Positions 16,942 to 25,650 of a DNA stretch of 64,000 nucleotides are shown piece by piece. Positions within the stretch are counted from its first letter, which is position 1, and every line of letters starts with the position of its first letter. The notes beneath the pieces were generated by a model. That model saw only the letters and a list, made by a program, of their open reading frames with translations, searched no databases and was not told where the DNA came from. A program made the position numbers and the translations under genes. Source of the DNA: Siccirubricoccus sp. G192 (GTDB lineage Bacteria; Pseudomonadota; Alphaproteobacteria; Acetobacterales; Acetobacteraceae); contig NZ_JAHREN010000001.1 in NCBI RefSeq assembly GCF_019084075.1, positions 868,001 to 932,000 on the forward strand, read 5' to 3'.

Positions 16942-17725
16942 ATGACGGACGCCGGCCAGGTTGGGGGCGACACCCACGGCGAAACCGACAAGGACCGCCT
17001 GATCGAGGATCTGCGCGAGGCGGTCCGGGCACGGGACGAGTTCGTTGCCATTGCGGCGCATGAGCTGCGCAACCCGATGACGCCCATCCTCATGCAGGTC
17101 CACAACCTGGCCGCGGCCGCACGGAACCCGGACCGCTGCCGCCCGGAGGTCCTGGCGCCGCGGCTTGAGCTGCTCGAACATGCCGTGCGCGAATTCGTGC
17201 GGCGCTCGACCGCCCTGCTCGACGTGTCCCGGATCGCGGCGGGGAACGTCCGGATCGAACCTGCCGAGGTCGACCTCACCCGCCTCGTCCGGGCGGTGGT
17301 GGACCGTGCGGCGCCGGCGGCGCGCATGGGACGGTCCCCCCCTGGAGACCGACCTGCAGGAGGGCGTCGTCGGGACCTGGGACCCGCTCGCGCTCGAGCA
17401 GGTGGCGGAGAACCTGCTCTCGAACGCCCTGAAATTCGGTGCCGGCAAGCCGGTCGCCGTGACCCTCCGCGCCGAAGGCCAAGCCGCGGAACTTGCCGTC
17501 CGGGACCGGGGCATCGGCATCTCCGAGGCGGACCGCGCCCGCATCTTCCAGCGCTTCGAGCGGGCCGTGGCCCGGCGCGAGCATGGCGGCTTCGGCATCG
17601 GCCTGTGGCTGGCCAATCAGCTGGTCCTGGCCATGGGCGGCACGATCGGCATCGAGAGCACCCCTGGCGAGGGCTCGGCCTTCCTGGTCAGGCTGCCCTT
17701 GGGACCGGAGAAGGCAGGCGCATGA
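16942..17725 (+). CDS. Sensor histidine kinase (HisKA-HATPase), frame broken at a C7 run
   Basis: Cytosolic histidine kinase without a visible sensor domain. The phospho-acceptor box is IAAHELRNPMTP (H40); after the break come the ATP-binding N box ENLLSNALKFG, DRGIGI, and GGFGIGLWLANQLV. The frame shifts at seven C's (17336-17342); removing one C gives a continuous 260-aa kinase. A conserved kinase on both sides of the break suggests a sequence error more than decay. Its stop overlaps the start of the KaiC-like gene (ATGA), so kinase, ATPase and receiver form one operon. Confidence 0.85.
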
Positions 17726-19198
17726 GCGAGGAGCAGGCGATCGAGCGGGTGCCGAGCGGGGTTCCGGGCCTCGACGTGATCCTGAAGGGCGGCTTCCCCA
17801 AGGGGGGGCATCCATATCCTCCAGGGGCCGCCCGGGACGGGGAAGACCACCCTCGCGAACCAGATCTGCTACCACCACGCGGCCGCGGGCGGCCGGGCGC
17901 TCTATGCCACGCTGCTGTCCGAGACCCATGCCCGGATGCTCCTGCATCTCGGCACGATGCGCTTCTTCGATGCCTCGCGCCTGCTGGAGCAGGTCTCCTA
18001 CATCAGCGGGTTCGGTGTTCTCGAAGGCGAGGGGCTGGCGGGGCTGGTGACGCTCATCCGGCGCGAGATCGCGGCGCATCGGGCGACCATCATGATCCTG
18101 GACGGGCTCGTGGCCGCGGAAGACCGGGCCGCCACCGACACCGAGTTCAAGGCCTTCATCCAGGAGTTGCAAACCCAGGCCGGGCTGCATGGCTGCACGG
18201 TCTTCCTGCTCACCACGGCGAAGGGCCAGGCGGTCCCCCCCGAGCACACCATGGTGGACGGCATCGTCGAGTTGACGGACGTGCGCTACGACTCCCGCAC
18301 CGAACGCGGGCTCTACGTCAACAAGCTGCGCGGCAGCGACTTCCTGCCCGGCCGGCATCCCTTCCGCATCACCGCCGAGGGCCTGGTGGTCTATCCGCGG
18401 ATCGAGGCGGCGTTCCGTGTCACCACGCGCCCGGACGAGGTCCGGGCCGGCAGGCTGTCGACCGGCATGGCGGGGCTCGACGCCATGCTCGGCGGCGGCT
18501 TCCCGGACGGGACCGTCACGGGCCTGCTCGGCCCATCGGGCGTCGGCAAGACCACGATGGGCCTGCATTTCCTCGATGGCTCCAGCGCGGCCGAGCCGGG
18601 CCTGTTCTTCGGCTTCTACGAGACACCGCCCCGCCTGCTGCACAAGGCAGCCCGGCTCGGGCTGGATCTTTCGGGGAAGGTCGATCGGGGGGAAATCGAG
18701 ATCCTCTGGCAGCCGCAGGCCGAAAGTCTCCAGGACGCGCTGGCGCACCGGCTGCTGGACGCGGTGGGCAGGCGCGGCGTCAGGCGGCTGTTCCTCGATG
18801 GGCTCGGCGGCTTCATCGAGGCCTCGGTCGAGCCCGGGCGCATCAGCCGCTTCTTCGCCGTGCTGGCAAACGAGCTTCGGGCGCGCGGCGTGACGACGCT
18901 TTACTCGATGGAGACCAGGGACTTGTTTGGCTCCGGCGTCGAGATGCCCGTCACCGGGATGTCGTCGTTGCTGGAGAACCTTATCGTGCTTCGGTACGTG
19001 GAGTACCGCTCGCGCTCGCGCCGGCTGCTTTCCGTTCTGAAGGTCCGCGACAGCGATTTCGATGCCAACCTGCGCGAATTCGCCATCACTGACCGCGGCA
19101 TCGTCCTCGCCGGCAACTTCGAGGGTGCGGAGGAGGTTCTGAGCGGGTTCGCGCGCCACCGCCCCGGCGGCCGGCCCTCCACCCCGGAGGACAGATGA
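17722..19198 (+). CDS. KaiC-like double-domain ATPase, frame broken at a G7 run
   Basis: RecA-superfamily KaiC-like protein with two ATPase domains, 491 aa after removing one G from the run at 17802-17808. Domain 1 begins RVPSGVPGLDVILKGGFPKG and its Walker A (GPPGTGKTT) lies just after the break; domain 2 has TGMAGLDAMLGGGFPDG and Walker A GPSGVGKTT. Outside cyanobacteria these proteins are linked to two-component signalling rather than a proven clock. It overlaps the kinase upstream and the receiver downstream, both by ATGA. A C7 run at 18235-18241 inside the gene stays in frame. Confidence 0.87.
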
Positions 19199-19572
19199 CA
19201 AGGGTCCTGGTGGTCGATGACGAAGCGCTCATCGCCATGGCGCTCGAGGCGGCGCTGGAGGATGCGGGCTATCGGGTGGAGACGGCCGCGAACGGCAGGC
19301 AGGGCCTGGAGCGGCTGGCCGAGGCGCGGGCCGATATCGTGCTCCTCGACATGATGATGCCGGTCATGAGCGGACCCGCGATGCTCAAGGCCATGGCCGC
19401 CGACCCGGGCCTGCGCGGCATCCCCGTCATCATCCTGAGCTCGCTTCCCAAGGCAACCATCCAGGCGCAGGCCGATGGCACGGCCGCGATCCTGCGCAAG
19501 CCCTATACCGCCGACGAGGTCCTGGAGACGATCCAGCGGGTCCTTGGCGAGGCAGGCCAAGCGAGGACCTGA
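19195..19572 (+). CDS. Single-domain response regulator (CheY-like receiver)
   Basis: A 125-aa receiver domain with the acidic pair D8/D9, phospho-acceptor D52 (VLLDMMMP) and K102 (RKPY). No output domain is present. Its ATG overlaps the stop of the KaiC-like gene, making it the probable phosphorylation partner of the kinase at the head of the operon. Confidence 0.93.
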   Translation: MTRVLVVDDEALIAMALEAALEDAGYRVETAANGRQGLERLAEARADIVLLDMMMPVMSGPAMLKAMAADPGLRGIPVIILSSLPKATIQAQADGTAAILRKPYTADEVLETIQRVLGEAGQART

Positions 19573-19726
19573 CGCCCGACAGGTGGCCCAGGCAAGGATG
19601 AGCCAGGGCCCCCGGACCGCCCCTTTGGCCAGGCTGCTGCATCACCTGGGACTGCTCGCCACCCGGAGCGGGTCATAGGGCAGGGCCGCTGCTGCAACGG
19701 CCAATTCCAGCCTCGCCGGCATTCCA

Positions 19727-19755
19727 TTGCATTTCAGCGCAGTTCATGATATGTT
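19727..19755 (+). promoter_or_regulatory. Candidate sigma-70-type promoter
   Basis: TTGCAT (19727-19732) and TATGTT (19750-19755) are separated by 17 bp in a locally AT-richer stretch, 32 bp before the start at 19788. Match to TTGACA/TATAAT is 4 of 6 for each hexamer. No experimental support. Confidence 0.35.
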
Positions 19756-19787
19756 CCAACCGCTTTCCCCGGGTGACGGAGCCCGCC

Positions 19788-20396
19788 ATGCCTCGCTTCA
19801 CGCCCCGCCGCGCCTGGATGCCGCTCTCCGATGCCGAATGGGCCGCGCTCGCGCCGCATCTCCGCCGCTGGATGAGGGCCGCGCCCGGCACGGCCGGGCG
19901 GCGGGCCGGACGGCCGCTCGGGGATGAATGGCGCAACCGCATGGACGCCATGCTGCACGCCGCCGTCTCCGGCCAGCCCTGGCACGCCCTGCCGGAGCAG
20001 TTCGGCAAGGGCGACACCGTCAGCCGCCACTTCCGCCGCCTCACCCATGCCGGGCTCTGGGCTCGCCTGCTGGTCGCCCTGGTGCTGCCGCGCTGTCCAC
20101 CCGCACTCCGGGCCATCGAGTACTGGCTCTGCCGCGCCGCCCGCCGCGCCATGCGCCTGCTCGGCATGGCCGGCCTGACGCTCGCCCGCCGCCTCGGCCT
20201 CTACAGCGCGCTGCCGATGCTGCCCTGCTACATGCCGAACCGGGATTTGTCCGAAGCCTTGCACCGCTTCCAGGCCAGGCTGCTGGATCGGCTGTTTTCG
20301 GACCCGCCGCCGCCCGGCACCCTCACCCGGCTCGGCCGCCTCCTGGCCTATGCCGGCGGCCGCCGGGTATGGTCGAAGAAGCTGGCCCCACCCTGA
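19788..20396 (+). CDS. DUF4096 (IS5-type transposase N-terminal) domain protein without catalytic domain
   Basis: A 202-aa protein whose first about 100 residues match the N-terminal DNA-binding domain of IS5-family transposases: WMPLSDAEWAALAPHL, GRPLGDEWRNRMDAML, SGQPWHALPEQFGKGDTVSR and HFRRLTHAGLW. After that the sequence does not continue into a DDE catalytic domain but into an Arg/Leu-rich helical region ending VWSKKLAPP. There are no flanking terminal repeats that I can see. It could be a domesticated DNA-binding protein or a truncated insertion sequence. Its own candidate promoter and intact frame favour the former. Confidence 0.65.
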   Translation: MPRFTPRRAWMPLSDAEWAALAPHLRRWMRAAPGTAGRRAGRPLGDEWRNRMDAMLHAAVSGQPWHALPEQFGKGDTVSRHFRRLTHAGLWARLLVALVLPRCPPALRAIEYWLCRAARRAMRLLGMAGLTLARRLGLYSALPMLPCYMPNRDLSEALHRFQARLLDRLFSDPPPPGTLTRLGRLLAYAGGRRVWSKKLAPP

Positions 20397-20414
20397 TGCC
20401 CGAACTCACGGTTT

Positions 20415-20466
20415 CCAAAGGCCCTTCGGCCTTTGGTGGGTGGGTCGGGGAGGGCAAAGCCCTCCC
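20415..20466. terminator. Two consecutive perfect hairpins
   Basis: Stem 1: CCAAAGGCC (20415-20423), loop CTTC, GGCCTTTGG (20428-20436). Stem 2: GGGAGGGC (20448-20455), loop AAA, GCCCTCCC (20459-20466). They occupy the gap between the DUF4096 gene and the carboxypeptidase and could terminate or insulate transcription, or be a dispersed palindromic repeat. Confidence 0.6.
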
Positions 20467-20487
20467 GGCCTTACGGAGCCACGCCGC

Positions 20488-21973
20488 ATGACCCCCGCCT
20501 ATCAGCGCCTGAAATCCCGCTTCGCCCGCATCGCCACCCTGGGCGAGGCGCAGTCCATGCTGCACTGGGATGCCAGCGCCATGATGCCGCCGGGCGGCGC
20601 CGCGGCGCGGGGCGAGCAGCTTGCCGCCCTGGCCGGGCTCGGCCACGAATTGCTCACCGCCCCGGCGGTGGCCGAGGATCTGGCGGCGGCCGAGGCCGCG
20701 GGCGAGTGGGACGCCGCCAACCTGGCGCTGATGCGCCGCGCCCATGCCCGCGCCACCGCCCTGCCGACCGGCCTCGTGGAAGCCACCGCCCGCGCCAACA
20801 GCGCCTGCGAGACGGTGTGGCGGGAGGCCAAGGCCCGCGCCGATTTCGCCCTGGTGGCGCCCTCCCTGGCCGAGGTGGTGCGGCTGCAGCGCCACACCGC
20901 CGAGGCGCTATCCGCCGCGCTCGGCCTCTCCCCCCTATGACGCGCTGATGGAGGGCTACCAGCGCGGCGTGACGGCGGCCGAGCTGGAGCCGGTCTTCGC
21001 CGCCTATGAAGCCTTCCTGGCCGAGGCCCTGCCGCGGGCCGAGGCGATCCAGGCCCGCCGCCCGGCGCCGCTGCCGCTGCATGGCCCCTTCCCGGTGCCG
21101 GTGCAGCGCCGCCTCTGCCGCAGCCTCTCGGAACGGGTCGGGCTGGACTATGCGCATGCCCGGCTGGACGAGAGCCTGCATCCCTTCTGCGGCGGCACGC
21201 CCACGGATATCCGCATCACCACCTTCTACAGCGAGGCGGAGGTGGGGAAGTCGCTGCTCGGCGTGCTGCATGAGACCGGGCATGCGCTCTATGAACGCGG
21301 CCTGCCGGCGGCCTGGGCGCGCCAGCCGGTGGGCGAGGCCGCCGGCATGGCGGCGCATGAATCGCAGAGCCTGATCGTCGAGATGCAGGCCTGCCGCTCC
21401 GACGCCTTCCTGCGCTTCCTCGGGGCCGAATTGCACGCGGCTTTCGGCGGCGATCCGGCGCCCTATGCGGCGGCGAACCTGGCGCGGCTGTGGCGCCGCG
21501 TCTCGCGCGGCTTCATCCGGGTGGATGCGGATGAGCTGACCTACCCCGCGCATGTGATCCTGCGCTTCCGGCTGGAACGCGCGCTGATCGGCGGCGACCT
21601 CGCCGTGGCGGACCTGCCCGGCGCCTGGGGCGAAGGCTTCGCCCGACTGCTCGGCCAGGCGCCGCCGGACGATGCGCAGGGCTGTTTGCAGGACATCCAC
21701 TGGCATGACGGCGCCTTCGGCTATTTCCCGAGCTATACGCTCGGCGCCATGGCGGCGGCGCAGCTCATGCGCGCGGCGCGGCGCGACCTCCCGGCGCTGG
21801 ACGAGGAAATGGCGCAGGGCGAGATGCTGCCGCTGATGGCCTGGCTGCGGGACCGGGTGCATGCCCAAGGCTCGCGCCTCGGCTTCCAGGACCTGCTGCG
21901 CCACGCCACCGGCAAGCCGCTCGACCCCGCGGATTTCACGGCGCATCTGCGGGAGCGGTATCTCGATGGATAA
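20488..21973 (+). CDS. M32-family metallocarboxypeptidase (carboxypeptidase Taq), frame broken at a C6 run
   Basis: Zinc carboxypeptidase of the M32 family, 494 aa once one C is removed from the run at 20930-20935. Part 1 has MLHWDASAMMPPGGAAARGEQ, typical of the family N-terminus; part 2 has the metal motif HETGH in LGVLHETGHALYERG, followed by the AAHESQSL region and a C-terminal LRERYLDG. Expected family length is about 500 aa, so nothing is missing. Its 3' end overlaps the convergent DUF938 gene by 38 nt. Confidence 0.9.
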
Positions 21974-22586
21974 GCGGCAGCCGGCGGAAGACCAGCGAGA
22001 GGTTGTTCGCCGGCATCGGCTCGACCACCGGCGGGCCGAAGCCTTGCGCGGAGGCCGCGGCCGCCACCGCCTCCAAGTCGCGCACCCCCCATGCCGGGTC
22101 GCGGGCGCGGAGGTCGCGGTCGAATTCGGCATTGCTGGGCGCGGTGTGGCGGCCCTCCCGCCGGTAGGGGCCGTAGAGCATCAGCACGCCGCCGGGCGGC
22201 AGGACGCCTGCCGCGCCGCGCATCAGGCCGAGCGTCGCCGCCCAGGGGGCGATATGGATCATGTTGATGCAGAGCACCGCCGCATGGAGGCCGGGCGGCC
22301 AGGTCGCCGCCGCGTCCAGCGCCAGCGCCGGGCGGAGATTCGGCAGCCCCGCCTGCCGCGCCCAGGCATCGATGCTGGTGCGGGCGGCAGCATCGGGGTC
22401 GCTCGGCTGGAAGACCAGGCCGGGCAGGGCGGCGGCGAAATGCGCCACATGCTCGCCGGTGCCGCTGGCCACCTCCAGCACGGAGCCCCGCGGCGGCAGG
22501 TGGCGCGCCAGCACGGCCAGGATCGCCGCGCGGTTCCTGAGCGCGGCGGGAGCGTGGCGGCGGGCATCGCCGGTCGTTGTTGGCAA
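21936..22586 (-). CDS. DUF938 SAM-dependent methyltransferase-like protein
   Basis: Class I methyltransferase fold of the DUF938 family, 216 aa. The N-terminal RRHAPAALRNR and the SAM-binding VLEVASGTGEHVAHFA are characteristic, as are INMIHIAPW and LYGPYRREGRHTAPSN. Substrate is unknown. The best start is TTG at 22586: an in-frame stop lies just upstream, and an AAGGG stands about 9 nt before it. Converges with and slightly overlaps the M32 gene. Confidence 0.87.
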   Translation of the reverse strand: MPTTTGDARRHAPAALRNRAAILAVLARHLPPRGSVLEVASGTGEHVAHFAAALPGLVFQPSDPDAAARTSIDAWARQAGLPNLRPALALDAAATWPPGLHAAVLCINMIHIAPWAATLGLMRGAAGVLPPGGVLMLYGPYRREGRHTAPSNAEFDRDLRARDPAWGVRDLEAVAAAASAQGFGPPVVEPMPANNLSLVFRRLPLIHRDTAPADAP

Positions 22587-22890
22587 CTCACATCACCCTT
22601 TCCCACGCCATCGGCCGGGAAGGTTAGGACATGTCCGGGCCTGGGCGCGACCCGCGACCATGGGCCGGACGGATCCGGGCCCGGTGCGGCTGTCGCGATT
22701 TGTTCAGCATGTCCGGCCCGGGGCCTGGCAAGGAAGAGGCGCCGTTCCCGCTTGGACCATGAAGTCAAGCGCAATGAAAACTTGCCAGAGAGTAATATCC
22801 CGTTAGGGCTGCCCGGCGCGGCCAAGGCCGCTGCCGCTTCGCGGGCGTGTTCAGCCGCGAAGTGTCAATAATGCCGGGAGATCATTAGTT
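22587..22890. other. 304-bp intergenic region without a supported gene
   Basis: Divergent spacer between the DUF938 gene and the SGNH-like gene. It is less GC-rich towards its right end. A GGGAG stands at 22876-22880, about 10 nt before the TTG at 22891. No coding frame with family resemblance, tRNA or strong terminator was seen. Confidence 0.5.
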
Positions 22891-24099
22891 TTGGAATTGA
22901 ATATGCTGCTGCGCGGCCAATCCAATGCCGTGCTTCTCGACCACTTCGGCGCCATCCATGCGGCAGCCCGGGAGGCCGAGCGCCTGCTCGGCTTCGATGG
23001 CGTCAATGACCGGATCAATGTCATTTCCTCCCATGGCCAGGACAGCGCCAATACCATCAACAGCGGCACCGCCTTGCTGACCGAGTGGCTGAACCCCCGC
23101 AACGGCGACTGGCGCCAGGGCTGGGAGGTTGGTCCCCTGGAAGCCGGGCTGCTCGAGACCATCGCGGCGCAGCCCGCGGATGTCCGGGCCGATCCCACCG
23201 GGGTGGTCTGGCTGCACAACGAGTATGACAGCAAGCAGCCCGGCCTCTCCGCCGCCGAATGGGAAAGCGCCGTGCGCTTCGATGCGGCGCAATTGCGGGC
23301 TGCCTTCGGCCAGGAGGCGGCGCAGCTCCCCTATCTCTTCGTCAATGCCATCCCCTATGGGAACGCCCGCTCGGACAGCAACCAGGCCATCAAGCAGGGC
23401 ATGGCGACGCTGGCCAAGGACCCCGGCTTCCACGCCGAAATCGCCGCCCAGGCCCCCGACCTCGACATGAACAATGACGGCGACTACGGCGGCAGCCATA
23501 TCAGCTGGTCCGATGCCGAAATCCTGGGGCAGCGGGTGGCGCTGTCCTTCGCCCAGGCCTTCGCCGACCATGCCAGGCCCGGATCGCCAGTGGCCCTGGC
23601 GGGCGGGCAGGTCAACGACCTCGGCCCGGAGGTGGTCAGCGCGCGACCGGTCGCCGGCCGGGCGGACCAGTTGCATCTGACCCTCGACTTCGACGCCGCC
23701 ACCGGCCTGGCCGCCCTTGACCCCACCGCCGCCGCCGGCACCGGCTGGAACGTGGTCTCGGCAAATGGCTTCATCAAGGCCAGCGCGGCCAGCCCGGCCG
23801 GCAGCAACGGCCTGCTCGTCACCTTCGAGCAGCCGCTGCCGGCGGATGGCCTGCTGCATTACAATTACGGCTATGGCCGCCTCATCGCGGCGGATGGCAC
23901 GGGCCAGGGCCATGCGGTCTATGACGATCAGGGGCTGCCGCTCTGGACCGCGCCCGAGGGGGTCGCCATCGGCGGGGGTGCCCTGGCCCTTGCCCCGCAG
24001 CCGGCGGAGCCCGCCGCATCGGCCGGGCCAATCGACTGGCACGCGATCGCGGCCCAGGTCCATGGCAATTTCGCGCTGACAGGGCAGTGGTTCATGTAA
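22891..24099 (+). CDS. SGNH hydrolase/sialate O-acetylesterase-like protein
   Basis: A 402-aa protein resembling SGNH esterases. It opens with LLRGQSNAVLL, where GQSN is the block I nucleophile motif of the sialate-acetylesterase group, and has WLHNEYDS and GGSHISWSDAEILGQRVA as plausible later catalytic blocks. DLDMNNDGDYGG just before the latter looks like an EF-hand/dockerin calcium loop. The C-terminal 180 residues appear beta-rich. No signal peptide is seen, although such proteins are often exported by type I systems. TTG 22891 (with GGGAG upstream) or ATG 22903 may be the start. Substrate unknown. Confidence 0.6.
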   Translation: MELNMLLRGQSNAVLLDHFGAIHAAAREAERLLGFDGVNDRINVISSHGQDSANTINSGTALLTEWLNPRNGDWRQGWEVGPLEAGLLETIAAQPADVRADPTGVVWLHNEYDSKQPGLSAAEWESAVRFDAAQLRAAFGQEAAQLPYLFVNAIPYGNARSDSNQAIKQGMATLAKDPGFHAEIAAQAPDLDMNNDGDYGGSHISWSDAEILGQRVALSFAQAFADHARPGSPVALAGGQVNDLGPEVVSARPVAGRADQLHLTLDFDAATGLAALDPTAAAGTGWNVVSANGFIKASAASPAGSNGLLVTFEQPLPADGLLHYNYGYGRLIAADGTGQGHAVYDDQGLPLWTAPEGVAIGGGALALAPQPAEPAASAGPIDWHAIAAQVHGNFALTGQWFM

Positions 24100-24119
24100 C
24101 CGGGCGGATTCCGGAAGCA

Positions 24120-24146
24120 GGGGGCGTCGCGGCCAGCGGCGCCCCC
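24120..24146. terminator. GC-rich hairpin after the SGNH-like gene
   Basis: GGGGGCG (24120-24126) pairs with CGCCCCC (24140-24146); inner CGC/GCG extends the stem after one mismatch. Located 20 bp past the stop and before thrC. No T-run. Confidence 0.55.
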
Positions 24147-24211
24147 ATCCGCCGGCCCCGCCTGCGACAGCCCCTCCCTCTCGGCCCGCGAAGCGACTAG
24201 TTTCGCGCCCC

Positions 24212-25619
24212 ATGCGCTATCTCTCCACCCGCGGCCAGGCCGCGCCCCGCGATTTCGAGGCTGTCCTCCTGGCCGGCCTGGCCGAGGATGGCGGGCTGTT
24301 CCTGCCCGAGACCTGGCCGGAACTCTCCCCCGCCGAATGGCGGGCGCTCCGCGGCCTGCCCTATGCGGAACTGGCCGCCCGGCTGATCCACCCCTTCGCC
24401 GGCCCGGCGCTCGGCTTCGAGGATCTGTCGCGGATGACCGCCGCCGCCTATGCCGGCTTCGGCCATCCGGCGGTGGCGCCGCTGGTGCAGCTCGATGCCC
24501 GGTGCTTCGCGCTGGAGCTGTTCCACGGCCCGACGCTCGCCTTCAAGGACATGGCGATGCAGTTGCTCGGCCGGCTGTTCGACCATGTGCTGGCGCGGCG
24601 GGGCGAGCGGATCACCATCGTCGGCGCCACCTCGGGCGATACCGGCAGCGCCGCCATCGAGGCCTGCCGCGACCGGGCCAACCTCGACGTCGTGATCCTG
24701 CATCCGGAGGGCCGCACCTCCGAGGTGCAGCGGCGGCAGATGACCACCGTGCTCTCGCCCAATGTGGCGAACCTGGCGGTGGAGGGCGATTTCGACACCT
24801 GCCAGGACCTGGTGAAGGCGATGTTCAACGACGCGCCCTTCCGCGCGGAGATGCGCCTCGCCGCGGTGAATTCCATCAACTGGGCCCGGGTGGCGGCGCA
24901 GATCCCCTATTACGCCTACGCCGCGATGGCGCTCGGCGCGCCGGACCGGCCGGTGGCCTTCAGCGTGCCGACGGGGAATTTCGGCAATGTGCTGGCCGCC
25001 TGGGCGGTGCGCCGCATGGGGCTGCCGGTGGAGCGCCTCATCATCGGCGCCAACCGCAACAACATCCTGGCCCGCTGGCTCGATGCCAACGACATGTCGA
25101 TCCGCCCGGTGGAGCCGAGCCTCTCGCCCAGCATGGACATCCAGGTCTCCAGCAATTTCGAGCGGCTGCTGTTCGAATTGCTCGGCCGCGACGGCGCCGC
25201 GACGGCGGCGCAGATGCAGCGCTTCCGGGCCGAGGGCCGCATGCCGGTGCCGGATGCCGCCTGGCGCGCCGCCACCGGCCTGTTCCGCGGCTTCACGCTG
25301 GATGATCCCGGGACGCTGGCCGAAATCCGCCATCTCTGGACCAGCGCCGGCTATCTGGCGGACCCGCATACCGCCATCGGCACCGCCGCCGCGCGCGCCC
25401 ATGCGCCGGCGGACCGCGCCATCCCCGTGGTGGTGGCCGCGACCGCCCACCCCGCCAAATTCCCCGATGCGGTGGAGGAGGCGACCGGCCGCCGCCCCCC
25501 CTCTGCCCGCGCGCCTCGCCGACCTATATGAGCGGGAGGAACGCTATGGCCGGCTTGCGCCCGAACTCCCCGAGGTCGAGGCTTTCGTCCGCGCCCATGC
25601 CCGCCGCAACGCCGCCTGA
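24212..25619 (+). CDS. thrC: Threonine synthase, frame broken at a C7 run
   Basis: PLP enzyme converting O-phosphohomoserine to threonine, 468 aa after removing one C from 25495-25501. The N-terminal MRYLSTRGQAAPRDFEAVLLAGLAEDGG region (beginning MRYLSTRG) is diagnostic; the PLP lysine lies in LAFKDMAMQ, with SGDTGSAA and VPTGNFGN for phosphate and substrate binding. Without the correction the last about 40 residues (LADLYEREERYG onward) are lost. ThrC is normally essential for prototrophy, so the break is probably not biological. It precedes the M16 peptidase by about 30 bp. Confidence 0.94.
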
Positions 25620-25650
25620 TCGGCGGCCATCGAGGAAGACCCAGAATCGC

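Noticed and set aside
20930..20940. Programmed ribosomal frameshift in the M32 carboxypeptidase
   Set aside because: No heptameric slip signal or downstream pseudoknot that I can see, the family is not known for it, and the same +1 pattern at runs occurs in unrelated genes.
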